64,000 nt of DNA. Origin: Blastomyces gilchristii SLH14081 (taxonomy: Eukaryota; Ascomycota; Eurotiomycetes; Onygenales; Ajellomycetaceae). Position numbers and translations under genes: made by a program. The notes below the pieces were generated by a model that was not told where the DNA came from, searched no databases, and was given only the letters and a program-made list of their open reading frames with translations. The DNA lies in assembly GCF_000003855.2 (NCBI RefSeq), contig NW_003101682.1, positions 5,283,385 to 5,347,384 on the forward strand, written 5' to 3'. Positions 38,380 through 50,793 of this stretch are shown piece after piece. Within the stretch, counting starts at the first letter, position 1, and each line of letters begins with the position of its first letter.

Positions 38380-39010
38380 AATGTCCTTGTGATGCAGCTG
38401 TAGTCTTCATAACTGTTAAGAAAGCTCAGTTGAAGGCAGAGACAGCAGTATTGATAGACCGCAGAAGCACTGCTTTCATTGTCACATCTTCTTCTCCTTC
38501 TTCTCCTGCTTCTCTTGCAGCTGCAGCAGTAGTTATCATATCTTGCAGTGAGATGTTGTTCCTTCTGCTGATTGATTCATTCATGTTCAGTTCTTTTTCT
38601 GCTTCTTTTATCACTATTGTGATACTGCTCTCTTCTTCAGTCAACACAGTGGTATATAACTCCATGTGATTATTCAGAGAGGAATCTGAGAAGAGCTTGA
38701 TTCTGAAGACAGTGACTCTGAGAAGCTTAATTCATAGTTTCTCTCTCACAGCATATCTGAGCCCTGCTTAGAATACTGCTGAGTTGAGTTCACAGAGTTC
38801 TGCAGTTTCTTTATCTTCTCTCTGTAGAGAGACTCTGATGCAGTCTCTGATCAGTACTGCCACTTGTCTGCACTACACTAAGCAGCTGAAGAAGAGAGAA
38901 ATCTTGTATATCTGCTTCTTCTCTCACTCTCATTGTTTCTATTATATCTGTAACAATGACTTCTATCTTTCTGTAAGTATTATCTACTCTATAAGAAGAT
39001 GTCATGTCAG
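38380..39010 (+). pseudogene. B3 antisense 3' ORF (copy 3 of 3)
   Basis: The frame reads AAVVFITVKKAQLKAETAVL ... CSEMLFLLLIDS ... VVYNSM, a TGA, LFREESEKSLI ... LIHSFS ... AYLSPA, a TGA, NTAELSSQSSAVSLSSL ... ATCLHYTKQLKKRE. The same frame runs from about 38385 to 39000 with only TGA interruptions. It matches B1 and B2 along its length. The minus frame 38426-38665 is open too. Product unknown. Confidence 0.4.
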
Positions 39011-39195
39011 TTCTGACAAGAAGCTCAGGTGCTCAAGCAGTACAGAGTGAGAGTCTTGCAGCTTTAAGTATTGACAGATTTCATCAAGACTGAGAAGGTC
39101 TCTCTTACTCATCTATAAAAGAAGATGAAAGTGTGAATCTTTAAGATGAAAAAACATCTCAGAATGACTAATCTTAAGAATAGATCAGTCAGTAC

Positions 39196-39701
39196 TAGAC
39201 TGGCCGCCGGGACCATGAATTTCATGTTTGGTCCCATTTGGTCTGGTCTCATACATTTCTTGGCGTGAATCCCGCTGGGACTGGCTATTAAAAAAACATG
39301 TAAAGTGACTATATATCAGATCTTAAAATGAAACCATGACTTGAAAAAAATGAGAAAGTGGTCTCATTTGGTCCCATTTAGTCCCATTCTTGGCATAAAG
39401 TTACTATTTTTAGACATTTTAAGGTTTTTTTTAGACTATTTTTAATTTTTTAAAAAGTAACAGTTTTTGATAACACTCAAATGAGATTTAAAGTCATTTA
39501 AAGCAATAAAAATAATTTAAATTGAGAAGTGGAAATCATGGTCTCATTTGGAAAATGTGACAAGAGTAGACAGTATGTCTCACTGAGACAGTATGAGACT
39601 ACTATCTAATGTTAAAACCGTGTAATGGGATCAGTCGAATTGGTAATGAGACTATCAAAAAATCTGGTCCTGGTCCCAGACACGGTCACACGGTCAGTCT
39701 A
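39196..39701 (+). mobile_element. MITE M2 (hAT type, 506 bp)
   Basis: TAGACTGGCCGCC ... GGTCAGTCTA with TSD GTCAGTAC (39188-39195 and 39702-39709). The empty site is seen in B1 (about 15073) and B2 (about 19943). Slightly more mutated than M3. No coding capacity. Confidence 0.95.
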
Positions 39702-40199
39702 GTCAGTACTGCTGTTGAAAATACTATGAAGATTAATTACTGATTGAAGAGAATCTTGCTTCAGTTGAAGCAGATGACTGAGATACTTTATAAGTTAATA
39801 AGTTAATAATTCCAGCATCTCTTATACTCTTCTACAGCATGCATACTCTTCTGCAGCATGCTTCTCTGCAGTGCTGCAGTGCTAACTTCTCAGCAGGCAA
39901 AGATATCAGTGCTGAAGACTTCAACAGTGAAGAATGAGTTTGATAAGAGTGCAGTTATTAATAAGTAGGCTCTGAGATTCTCTCTTTTTACTTTTTCAGT
40001 GAGCTGTAGTCTCATTAGAATAGCAGTAATCTGTAAGTTAATAATATTAATCTTTTTATTGATTTCAAATATCTCTTTTCTCTAACTGCTTCAGGAATTT
40101 TACACTTATATAGTCTTATTAAACTTTTAAAAAACTCTTTGAGAGAAAATAGAAGAAGAGTGCTACAGAGCTTATAAGACACTGACTCATCACTGTGAG

Positions 40200-42300
40200 A
40201 TCATCTCTAAAAAAATTCTTTAAGAAAAAATGAGAAGTCTTAAGTAGTATTTCTTACTTAATATTTCTGATGTGTAATAAGATGATCTCTACTAGCTGTC
40301 TTATAGCTTGTAATCTCTTTCTCAGCATTTTTCAAATATTTAAGTGATTCTCATGAATTCTCTGATAATAAATAATCTTCTTATTTAATAAGATATTGAA
40401 GCTTATTATAATATATTCACTTACTTAATATTTTCTTTACAAGATATTCAGTATCACTCTTAATCTTAATATTATTCAGCTGAGACAGCTCTGCTTCAGA
40501 GTGTTGCTTATAGAGCTTTCAATAGAAAATATGAAAAACAGAATGAATTGATTTCAATTCTGTAAGTAATTTCAACTCATATATCTGCTTACTCATCACT
40601 CTTATTAGTGAGAAAAATTCTAGCTATCACTCACTGAGCTTCTTACACAGTCTTATTATCTTGATATTTTTTACTGAAAGTAGTACTTGATTCTCTATTA
40701 AGAACTTCATTGAAAGATGTTTTTAATTATAGTATTTTATCTACTACTTCTGAATGTAATGAATACTTTTCATCATCTTATCATGAATTTTATTCAAAAG
40801 TTTCAATCTCACTTTTACTTCTAGTACTGAGAAATACTCTATTCTCTGTATCTGTTCAACATTCTGACTGTCTATTTCTCTCTTTAAAATGTTGTTCATG
40901 ACATCACTGAGTAATGAAGAATTATATTTGTAATAAGCATAGAAAGAAGATATCTTTAAGATTACATTCTTTACATTATTATATACAAATTCAGCAGTCA
41001 GAAGATGTTTTGAGTCAATCATTCTGATAATATGAACAGAATGCTTGAAGATGCTATTCTAGTATCTGATTCTGGTATTCAGTCTGATCATCTGTCTGCA
41101 GATGAAATGCAGTACTGAGGAGACATCTTATTATAAGATAATAGTAAAAAGCCAATCAGTATTTACTGATGAAGAGGGATTTTTGATCTGTTATTAACAA
41201 TTTCAGAGCACTGTGATCATGAATGATAATATCTAAAAACAGGTCAGTCAATTCAGAGACTTTAATCTTTTTATGAATAGAGATATATTTAATCATCTTT
41301 GTGAAACAGTTAACAATGATTAAAATTGAGTCATATTCTTGAACTCTTGTTGACTTTGATAGATCAACTATAAAATTCATTAATAGATTCTGTTATGAGC
41401 TCTTTGAAACAGACAGTGATATCAACTCACTGTATTACTTATGCTATAGAATCTTTATTCCTTGATAGATATTATAAGTCTTAACATACTCTTTGACATC
41501 TGCTTAGAGCTTGTCTTAAATATATTTATATTTTAGAAGCTTCTCAGTCTTCTCTAATCTGAAGTGTCTCATATGAGAATTATTATAATGAATTCTCAAT
41601 AACTTCTGATGCACTGTTCTGCTATGAAAAATGAAGACTGAATCATTCAGCAGTAGAAGTTCACATTCTTCTAGTTATCAGTGACTTGATTTCTTAGTGA
41701 CACTGCTCTGCTCAGGGCCTGTTTCTTTCAAGTTCAAATCAGATTCTTTCTTCTTCAACTTCTGAATTTAAGCTGTAGTAGAGATATCCCTCTTCTGTAA
41801 CTCATCAATGAATTTCAAAAGTAGTCAGATTGAAAGATTGTAGACTGTTTTGTTCTTTGCCAATTCAATGATTACAAGATATGACATGAGAAGCTTATAA
41901 TCTTCAGTGTCAGTTCTCTGCAGCAGAGATCTGAGTTTTCTTTCATCTTTTATACTGAGTCATGCAGCTGTCTTACTGACGCTGTTTCTGAGCTTCAGAG
42001 AATCTCAACTCTCTGCAGCCAGCTTCTTCAGCAGTAATGATAGAGATTCTCTTGTAGAATTCTTCTTCACATCAATGATATTATAATTGAGCTGTCTAGA
42101 TAGCATGTCAGCAGAGTTAAGTCAATCTGAACAGTATCGGATATAGAAATCATACTCTGAAAGCAGCTCTGCTCACCTGGCTTGACATTCTATCAAGCTC
42201 TTTGTTATCAAGAAGTAACACAGAGTTGTATGATCAGTGAGAACTTATACTGAGTACTTACTATTCTGAAGATAATATTGTCAGATCTTAAAGAATTCAA
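40200..42300 (-). pseudogene. B3 integrase region (degraded)
   Basis: The best preserved B integrase. 41156-41380 has FIVDLSKSTRVQEYDSILII (first catalytic Asp retained), FTKMIKYISIHKKIKVSEL and HSALKLLITDQKSLF (second Asp block, DRGS changed to DQKS). 40744-41022 is the following part (AEFVYNNVKNVILKISSFYAYY), where the catalytic Glu region would end. Sequence continues with TGA-broken coding to about 40400. No chromodomain was recognised. Confidence 0.8.
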
Positions 42301-44600
42301 TAATTACTAACATCTCTTAATTATGAGTATCATATCTTCTCTATATAAGTGATAACTTCTTGAAGAAGAAGGTCACTGATCTTCATTCACAGTGTCTTAT
42401 AGACTCTGTGAAAAAGTCTTCTCTTACAGACATTTCATTATCTGTATTCTCACAGATAATTATTCTCTGATTCTTTCAATGTTGATAGATCTTCAGTATC
42501 AACTGTGAAAAGATTTTATAGATTTGATTTCTAAATATATCAGTCTCACACTGACTGAGTAAGTTAGGATTAAAGTGATTCAGTATTATAATATCTGTAA
42601 AAGCTTGTTTCAATTCTATAAATATCTGTGCAGTGTCTTAAGTGAGAATAATCAGTTCTGTTTTTCTGTCTTTCACACTTTTCTTTAACACATCTATAAG
42701 AGAGACAGTAATCTGTGAATATGTATAGATGAATTATCTGTAGAAATTCACAAATTCTAGAAATACCTGTATCTCATAATATGTTCACAGCACTGGCCAG
42801 TTTTTAATAACAGAGACCTGGCTTCTGTTCATTGAAATGTCATTCATCTTAATAACATAATCTAAGAAATCAATCTTCTGTATGTAGTAGACTGGCCGCC
42901 GGGACCATGAATTTCACGTTTGATCCCATTTGGTCTGGTCCCATACATTTCTTGGCGTGAATCCCGCTGGGACTAGTCATTAAAAAAACATGCAAAGTGA
43001 CCATATATGAGATCTTAAAATGGAACCATGACTTGAAAAAAATGAGAAAGTGGTCCCATTTGGTCTCATTTAGTCCCATTCTTGGCATAAAGTTACTATT
43101 TTTAGACATTTTAAGGTTTTTTTTAGACTATTTTTAATTTTTTAAAAAGTAACACTTTTTGGTAACGCTCAAATGAGATTTAAAGTCATTTAAAGCAATA
43201 AAAATAATTTAAATTGAGAAGTGGAAATCATGGTCCCATTTGGAAAATGTGACAAGAGTAGATAGTAAGTCCCACTGGGACAGTATGAGACTACTATTGA
43301 ATGTTAAAACCGTGTAATGGGATCGGTCGAATTGGTAATGGGACTATCAAAAAATCTGGTCCTGGTCCCAGACACGGTCACACGGTCAGTCTAGTATGTA
43401 GAATGAGTATTTTTCAGTGTTTGTATAGAGTTAATACTGTCTCAAGTGACTCAATACTTCTTGAACATAAGTATCATATTCTTTCTCTGTTTTTGAGAAG
43501 ATTAGAATATTATTCAGATATACTATACAGAAGATGTCAACAAGGCCCTGCAGTGTCTTATTTATATAGATCTGAAAGATGGCTGAAGCATTATAAAGAT
43601 CAAAAGATAAAACAAGATATTTAAAATTACTGTACTTGATATGAAAAGCTGTTTTTTAAACATTATCTTCATTAACTCTGATTCTATGATAGACATTCTA
43701 TATATCAATCTTTATGAATATCTTTACTTCAGATAATTGATTGATCATCTCATTAATTAATAGTAATGAATAGTGATTCTTAACTGTTATCTTATTAAGG
43801 CCTCTGTAGTCTACACATAGACATAGCCTACTGTCTTTCTTAAGTATAAAGAGTATAGATGTCTCTGTCAGACTCTTTAATAAATATATTCAGTTCTTTG
43901 ATTGTGCTTCTTCAAGATATTTATACAGAACATTTAATTTCTTTATAGATAAGTTGTAAAGAGATCTGTATAACACTGTTACACTATCTTCAAGATGAAT
44001 CTTATATTATATCTTAATATCAGAAAACTTTGCTACTTCTCTTTTCAAAAAGATATTCTTATAATCTGTAAAGAGATATTGTATATATTTATCTTCAATG
44101 ACAGATACTACTGCTAATCTTGTAGTAAGAGTGATGACTTTTTCATCTATTTTCAAGTCTCAGTTATCTGCTATATAGTATATTGACTCTCTCTTTTTCT
44201 CAAGATTCTTCTGATGAAACTCTTCAGATTTCTCTATTACTGTCTCTTTATTAGTGAGATCATATTATCACATCTAAGTGACTCAGTTAATAAGAGAATT
44301 GTTTTCTCTCAATTATAAAAGATCTAGAATAATGTTCTCATCTATAATATTAACTGTGTGAAGAAGCAGACTGCTCTTCTTAAAGATTTCATCTAAGTCT
44401 GTGATCACACACTTCACTTGAATTATATTAAAATAATGATATTTTATTTCATCAGTAAATTTTATATAATCTGATAAGTCTATCTTCTTTCAATTCTTTA
44501 TTAAAGAAAAGAAGTAGAATATGAAGTTAATATTTACTCTGAAGTTGAGTAGACATCTCACTAGTATCTTCTCATTCAGAGTATGTATTATGATTGTAAC
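42301..44600 (-). pseudogene. B3 protease-RT-RNase H (degraded), split by MITE M3
   Basis: Colinear with B2 22530-24290. The RT catalytic box near 43515 is YLNN. M3 is inserted in the block corresponding to SFYMQK of B2 RT. No long frame remains; 43301-43624 on the plus strand is a MITE/RT chimera of no meaning. Confidence 0.7.
42888..43393 (+). mobile_element. MITE M3 (hAT type, 506 bp, best preserved)
   Basis: TAGACTGGCCGCCGGGACC ... CACGGTCAGTCTA with TSD GTATGTAG (42880-42887 and 43394-43401). The homologous empty sites in B1 and B2 read GCATGTAG, so the TSD copied an already mutated base. Most CC, GG and CG steps are retained. Frame 42870-43109 (minus) is not a gene. Confidence 0.96.
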
Positions 44601-45645
44601 ATGAACTCAGAGATATAACAATTATTAATTATTCATTTCTTTCTTTTCTTTATCTTCTATGAATACATTTGTCAGAAGAGAAGTTAACTTTGAAAAGATA
44701 TCTTCTTAATTTCTTCTCTTCTTCAGCTTCTTATAATTACTGATATAGTGATTATCAGCTCTGCAGTTAAAACAGAGATCTTTATCAAATCTTTTTTAAT
44801 ATTCTTTTACAGTGAGTGAAGAATCAGAATACTTAGAATTCTTCTTTACTTTCTCTACACTAAAGCTGTCACAGCACTGTTTAGATTCTGTCATTAATTA
44901 CTTAGAAGAGATCTTATTAATCTTTTTCTCAGAGAATTAATTATTCAAATAGAACTGAGAAGTCAGATTGACAAGCTCAGTGTAATTAATTAATAAACTC
45001 TGACACTGTGATATTATTATCTGTCTCTTATGAGTCAGCTTCATGAGATAAAGCTGTATCTTTAATTGATTCAAATTATCAGTCAATTTCTCTTAATATT
45101 CTTCAAATCTTACATTGAAATTGAAAGAATTCTTATTATCTTATTAATATAATGAGTTGAACTACTGTACTGCTGTGAAGCTGTAATTACAGTGATCTTT
45201 AATTTGATTCAGTAGAAAGTTCTTGAATTCTTCTTAAGTTATTACAGTATTAGTATACTCAAGCTTTCTCTTCTTAATAACTCAAGTAGTTGCAGAGATG
45301 TCTTCAAGAAGATTGACAGTGTATATTACTTATATCTTATAAGTATTATACTGGCTTAGATTAAGGTGAAATTTTCATTCAAGAATATAGATAAAGCTGT
45401 GAAATTCAGATAATATATTTTTCTTATATCTCAGAGAATCTTCAATCTTAATCTCTCTATCTCTATGATAGATATAGGTGTGTAGAGGCTGCAGCAGTGA
45501 CAGAACAGTTGAAGAACTTATATCAAAATATATAGTGAGTTCAGAAATCTCAGATTTCTGTCAGAGTAGAGATGTATGCACTCTAGAGAATGATGTAGAG
45601 TTTACTTCAGAGAGTGAGATCAGATCAGTCTCAGTGTGAGTGTAT
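44600..45645 (-). pseudogene. B3 gag (degraded)
   Basis: Aligned with B2 gag. The zinc knuckle lies near 44725-44770, with Cys to Tyr change at the end. The start codon seen in B2 is lost here. Many TGA and TAA interruptions. Confidence 0.65.
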
Positions 45646-45710
45646 AAGATTATATCAGTCTGTTAGAGCTTGACTGATTCAAACTTATAATCAGATAGAG
45701 TGATTTGAAT

Positions 45711-46243
45711 TGTAATATAACAGAACTGACACAGTGACTTGTCAGTAATGTTATATAGAGATAGTTATTTAAGAAGCTGTATAAGTAAGCTTAACTATCT
45801 TGCTTGAATAGTGAGCTTATAGACTACAGAGTTATTGTGAGAATATCACAGATATAATACTTAGTATACTAAGAAGATTGTATGAGAAACACAGTAACTC
45901 TTGTATATATTTCAGTAGAAGAAAAATGAATCACTGACTTCTTTGATAAGAAGTGAGCATCTAGCTATTCTATATAGATAATGAGTGAATACCCTTCTTT
46001 CATTCTATAAGTGAGAATAGCCAGAGTGATACCTCAGCAGTGTCTCACTGTCAAGAAAGAGTAATCTGCTGATCTTGTATAGAAGTGAGGTTCTTATATC
46101 CATCAATCAGATCTTTCTATGATATATCCGAATGATGTTATAGAGTGGTTGGAAACCGGTTCGGATGGGATGAAATCATCCCCATGGAAGCAATGGGCCG
46201 TGTGGAACCGCAGCAGGGCCTTGGCGCGGCCGGGGGCGTGACA
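45711..46243 (-). repeat. B3 right (5') LTR
   Basis: 533 bp. The outer 115 bp (46130-46243) keep GGTTGGAAACCGGTTCGG and GGCGCGGCCGGGGGCGTGAC, the least mutated B LTR terminus. Alignment with 37810-37911 shows the substitutions are almost entirely C-to-T and G-to-A. Confidence 0.95.
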
Positions 46244-46248
46244 GATAT

Positions 46249-48423
46249 CTAGCTTTGTAAATCATTAAGCTTATTTAATATATACTAGAGTTTCATTGAT
46301 GAGAGATAAGAGATAATAATCTTTCTTTATCAATCTGTTCAGATCTCAATAGTTTACATAGAATCAGAGTTCTTCATCTGATTTCTTTACAAAGAGAATA
46401 GAAGCTGTAGCAGAAGAGTTACTAATATATATAAATTTCTTATTTAACAGATTATTGAGTGTCTTCTGAAGAAGAAGTTCATCTTGAGATATATTATAAA
46501 GAGAGTCTTATGATGACTCAGAGTTCTTATTATTCTTCTTTTCTAACTTGATACTGTGATTCACTTTTAAGCCTTGTAAAGAGAGTATATTTATAATGTT
46601 ATATTGTTAAAAGACATCTAAGTATTCATGATATTGTTAAGAGAGTTTTATGTGAGAATCTGTTATTATAGTACAGAATAACTTTTCTAGAGCTTTCTTA
46701 ATATTAGTTAGTCTAATGAAATAGATTGATATATAGTTCTGCTATCAGTGACTTTATCAGCAGTCTCACTGATAACTTCTTTTTCAGAGTATTTCATAAG
46801 TATTGACAGAGATCTGTGTAAGATTTATAGTCTTATAAATATTATCTTCATGAATCTTATCATTGTTAAAGAATATTAAACTTCTGTTTTAAGCATTTAA
46901 TAAGATGTCTTACTTAGATAGTCAGACAAGTTCTAGTATAAGATTATAGTCAAGATTCTTAACTTTATATATATAGGTATCTTCATATTAATGTTCTCTA
47001 ACATCTATGTTTCACTTCATTATATAATGAGTGTGAATGTCTTTTTAATCATCAAATTCTGTAAGAAGTCAGAGTTTTAATAAGAGAATATGCTGAAGGT
47101 TATAATATCTTATAACTGAAGATTTAATCATCATGTAATAGCATAGACTGCTGTCAATCATAGCTTTTATATTATACATGTTATCTATCACAGTAGATAT
47201 AAGAATTGCATCTATTGCTATTTTCTCTTCAAATTATTATCATTCAATCTCTTCAAGCTTCTGTTGATGAATTTAAACAGAAGCTACTCTTTTCCCTGTT
47301 TTATCAGAGCATTCTTATAGTTATCTTCTGAATCTTCTTTCAATGCAATATAATTAATGTGAACAGACACTGATTCATTTGATAAGTGAGAAGACATTGA
47401 TCTTTCTCTTAAGTGAGAAGACATGTAGATTAATTAGCAGTTGAAAGCAATGTGTTCTGATCAGTTACAGTTGATGCATACTTTATATTAATATCAGTCA
47501 GTGACTTCTTCAGAAGTGATCTCAGAAACTTAAAAGTCTGTTTGAATAGCAGAGACTCTTGCTTGTGTGTAGACATTTGAGTTTACTCAGTTCATAGTAT
47601 CTGTGTCATTATTATTATTCTTCAGCACAGGTGTAAATGAATGAGTGATTGAAGTGTAACATCTTCTGTCACTGTTCTGTATACTCTTGAGCTTGATAAG
47701 ACAGTCATTCAATGTTCGGAGTTATATGCAGAAATCTTTATAAGTCTGGTTTTCATCTACACTTATAAGAGTCTGTAAGAGTTTAAAAGTTAATATCTTC
47801 TTAAGCATACTAATCTTCATTCAATTCTCTCAAGATTGATCACCTGCTTCTAGAATCTTAGTGTTGAAGTCAGAGATAAATGTTGTAAGAGAAGTGTTTC
47901 TCTGTCAGATACTCTGTAATCAATCTAATACTTTCTATTGTATAGCAGTGTCTCAGAACAGAATATCAAGATGTTTAATAATATTATCAGATATTCACAA
48001 CACTGGTTCACATGCTTTTATTTATAAATGAAACTTCTGTTTCATATAATTCTTCAATTATTCATTAATATATCAATCTTGATTAATTAGTAAACTGATG
48101 ACATCTTCATCTACACTTAGTTTCATAAGCATTTTCAATCTTCATGATAAGTAGAGAGTGAGATTAGAATTATTAAAATATATAACAGTATCTAAGTATT
48201 TCTTCAGTATTTGTATTGTATTCATATTCAATTCTATCAGTGTTGAAATTGTCTGTGCAGAGGTTTCTTATTAAGATAATTATTGAATCTCTTCATATTA
48301 GTATTGTTAAGTTGCATGTATATCAGCTATCTGTTACTGTTATAGTTTTAACATTACTCAGAGTCACTGTAATACTGTGTTTATACTCATGTTCAAGAGT
48401 TCTCTCATATTATCATTAGACAT
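46249..48423 (-). pseudogene. A2-A3 gag, protease and N-terminal RT (degraded)
   Basis: Gag starts at ATG 48421-48423. The zinc knuckle region is near 47450-47490, the protease lies near 46930-47215 and RT begins leftwards to the B3 insertion at 46249. Colinear with A4-A5 60990-63139. The plus-strand frame at 48216-48419 is a shadow. Confidence 0.7.
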
Positions 48424-48782
48424 GATTATATTGATTGTTGAATATATAATATCTGTGAAATCAGAAGAAGTGTAATTATATGAATATCTTATATATCTGT
48501 ATCAGAACTCTCAGGTCTTTCACTGACATTCTCTTTATAAGATCTTATTCTCTTCACAAGATCTTATTACAGAGTCAGAGTGACTGATAAGTAAGCTTCT
48601 ATCTGAGAACTCAGTTTTCACTTAACTGATTGAGACTCAGTGTTCACTTAACTGTTTGACTGTTTCTCTATTTCTTACACATTATTACATGTTCAGATAT
48701 CTCAGTAAGTAATCATTTCTAATGAGAAGATAATGAACATGAATAATCATTTCTAATAAGAAGACAATGAACATTTTTCAAG

Positions 48783-49104
48783 AGTAAGAGACCTACACTA
48801 AATAGATGAGTATAATATATAGATCTTATATAACAAAGTGAAAAACATTAAAGAAGGAAGAGAAAGAGAAAGTGTGAGAATTAATGATCAGAGTGAATAT
48901 TTATATATGTATACAGTAATATATACAGTGAAGCTTTGAAGTGAAAGAATAGAAATTCTGTAGGTTTTCAGCTGAGAATCAGTGACTGAGAATTGAAGTG
49001 ATAGAGGTTTTCAGCCGAGAATCAGCGACTGAGAATCGGAGTGATAGAAATCTGTGAAGTGTAATGAAATAGTCTGTATAATTGATCAGGCGCAGCCTGT
49101 TATA
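48783..49104 (-). repeat. A3 (5') LTR
   Basis: 322 bp. Two U3 repeat units are present (about 48957-49050), the outer one retaining GCCGAGAATCAGCGACTG. The first bases read AG rather than the expected TG. Right flank AAATC completes the TSD. Confidence 0.88.
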
Positions 49105-49109
49105 AAATC

Positions 49110-49823
49110 AGTTATTACATCTGTGATATTTATTAATTATATTTCTAAATCAGATATTTTTCTGATTAATAATAAAGATGCTTCTGATATTGATAATCTG
49201 AATTCTATATAATTACAGTCTGTAAAATTACTGACTCCTTACACTCTGAGCTCTGTTACAGATAATCTCTTAAAGTTCTATAAGAATGTTATATCTTAGT
49301 TAGAAAGAGTAGAAGATTATTAAAAGAAGTTTATATAATATAAGATTACTAATTTAAAGAGATATAATATATAAACTTTAATCTCTAAATCTGATATTCT
49401 GAGAGATGAATTAATTACTTCAGACTATTAAGTATTTCTTAAGAAAGATAGATCTGTGAATCTGAATACTAATTCTGATAATATTCTTAGAAAATCATAT
49501 TGAATAATTTATAATCACTGACTTAAGAAGAGTTCTAGAGAAGAGATCTATACTTCTATTATCACTGATACTATTAATTGTATTCTTTTTACAATAGTAG
49601 TACTACATAGTTAAACACTCTGTTAAGTAAATATAGTAGTGATATATCTGTATAAGTGTCTTGCTAAGAAGATCTATATAAAACAACTTACTGAGTATAA
49701 GACAGATTTACTGAAAATACTTATTTATATAATTAAGAGTAGTTTATATAGTCTGAACTCTGTAATAAAGATCTAATATAATTACTTAATAACTCTATTA
49801 AGTAATCTTAAATTTATAGTCAG
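49110..49823 (+). pseudogene. E copia integrase tail and start of RT (degraded)
   Basis: The frame continues from 34423 (SVITSVIFINYISKSDIF) to about 49614 with TAG, TAA and TGA stops. The RT start is recognisable at about 49640-49810: KIYIKQLTEY (copia IYMxQPxGF block) and IIKSSLYSLNSV followed by WYNYLITLL (SLYGLKQxPRxWY block). MITE M4 then interrupts. E is more deeply mutated than the other elements, with more TAA and TAG stops. Confidence 0.75.
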
Positions 49824-50288
49824 TAGACTGGCTGCTGAAATCATGAATTTCATATTTGATCTCATTTAATCTGATCTCATACATTTCTTGACATGAATTC
49901 CGCTGAGACTAGTCATTAAAAAAACATGCAAAGTGACTATATATCACATCTCAAAATAAAACCATGACTTGAAAAAAATGAGAAAGTGATTTCATTTGAT
50001 TCTATTTAGTCTCATTCTTGACATACAGTTACTACTTTTAGACATTTTAAGGTTTTTTTTAGACTATTTTTAATTTTTAGTCATTTAAAGTAATAAAAAT
50101 AATTTAACTTGAGAAGTGAAAATCATAATCTTATTTGAAAAATGTGATAAGAGTAGACAGTAAGTCTCACTGAGACAGTATGAGACTACTATCTAATGTT
50201 AAAACTGTGTAATGAAATTAGTTAAATTAATAATAAAACTATCAAAAGTTTTAATTCTGATCTCAGATACGGTCACACAGTCAGTTTA
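49824..50288 (+). mobile_element. MITE M4 (hAT type, 465 bp, degraded)
   Basis: TAGACTGGCTGCTGAAATC ... CAGTTTA with TSD ATAGTCAG (49816-49823 and 50289-50296). It aligns with M3 except for an internal deletion of about 40 bp and heavy C-to-T / G-to-A change. Comparison with M3 shows changes mostly at CC and CG steps. Confidence 0.93.
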
Positions 50289-50793
50289 ATAGTCAGTATC
50301 TATAATCTGATACTTTGATATTATATATTCAGACATTATCTCTATATAATAATCTATGTTAATAATCTTAATATTATATTCAAGGTTTCTGAGAATGCTG
50401 ATTGACTAGTAAGTATACTCAGTAAGAAATTGAAAGTTAAGAATTTACATTAACTAACTAAGTATTTATATATGAAAGTTAATTATTCTGACAAAGAAAT
50501 TGATTTGATATATTATTAATATATTAAATATCCTATTAAAGATTTCTATCTTAATAACACAGTTATTATTAAAACACTGATAAAGAATAAATTTTATATT
50601 AATAATTTCTCAATATCTGAGAAAGAGACTGATTTCACAATTTAGTAATATTAATATAATATAGACTGCTTACAGTATCTTACAGTTAAAATACATTCTA
50701 ATATTACTTATATTATCTTACTACTCACTTAATAAAATATTAATCCAATATCTCAATATTGAAAGACCTTATTACATATTATACAGTATTTAA
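50289..50793 (+). pseudogene. E copia RT palm and RNase H start (degraded)
   Basis: The RT catalytic box YVDD reads YVNN at 50355-50366 (IIIYVNNLNIIF), identifying Ty1/copia. Further on, LQYLTVKIHSNITYIILLLT matches the copia block ending in TRPDI, then SQYWKTLLHIIQYL (W from TGA) is the RYLKGT block. The frame stops at the SINE and continues at 51178. Confidence 0.85.

Larger units (their letters stand above)
37379..46243 (-). mobile_element. Element B3: full-length family B gypsy carrying MITEs M2 and M3
   Basis: Both LTRs (37379-37911 and 45711-46243, 533 bp each) are flanked by TSD GATAT (37374-37378 and 46244-46248). Subtracting two MITEs with their TSDs gives 7.84 kb. The site lies in RT of A2. 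Homologous A copies suggest the ancestral base in this site was C (GACAT), so the captured TSD already contained a C-to-T change. Confidence 0.95.
34424..49104 (-). mobile_element. Element A2-A3: full-length family A gypsy, split by B3
   Basis: LTRs at 34424-34745 and 48783-49104 are flanked by TSD AAATC (34419-34423 and 49105-49109). Without B3 (8865 bp plus 5 bp TSD) the length is 5.81 kb, equal to A4-A5. Genes read on the minus strand: gag 48423 leftwards, then protease, RT (split), RNase H and integrase at the left end. Inserted in copia E. Confidence 0.93.

Noticed and set aside
43301..43624. 107-codon plus-strand frame
   Set aside because: Starts inside MITE M3 and runs antisense through B3 RT; not a gene.
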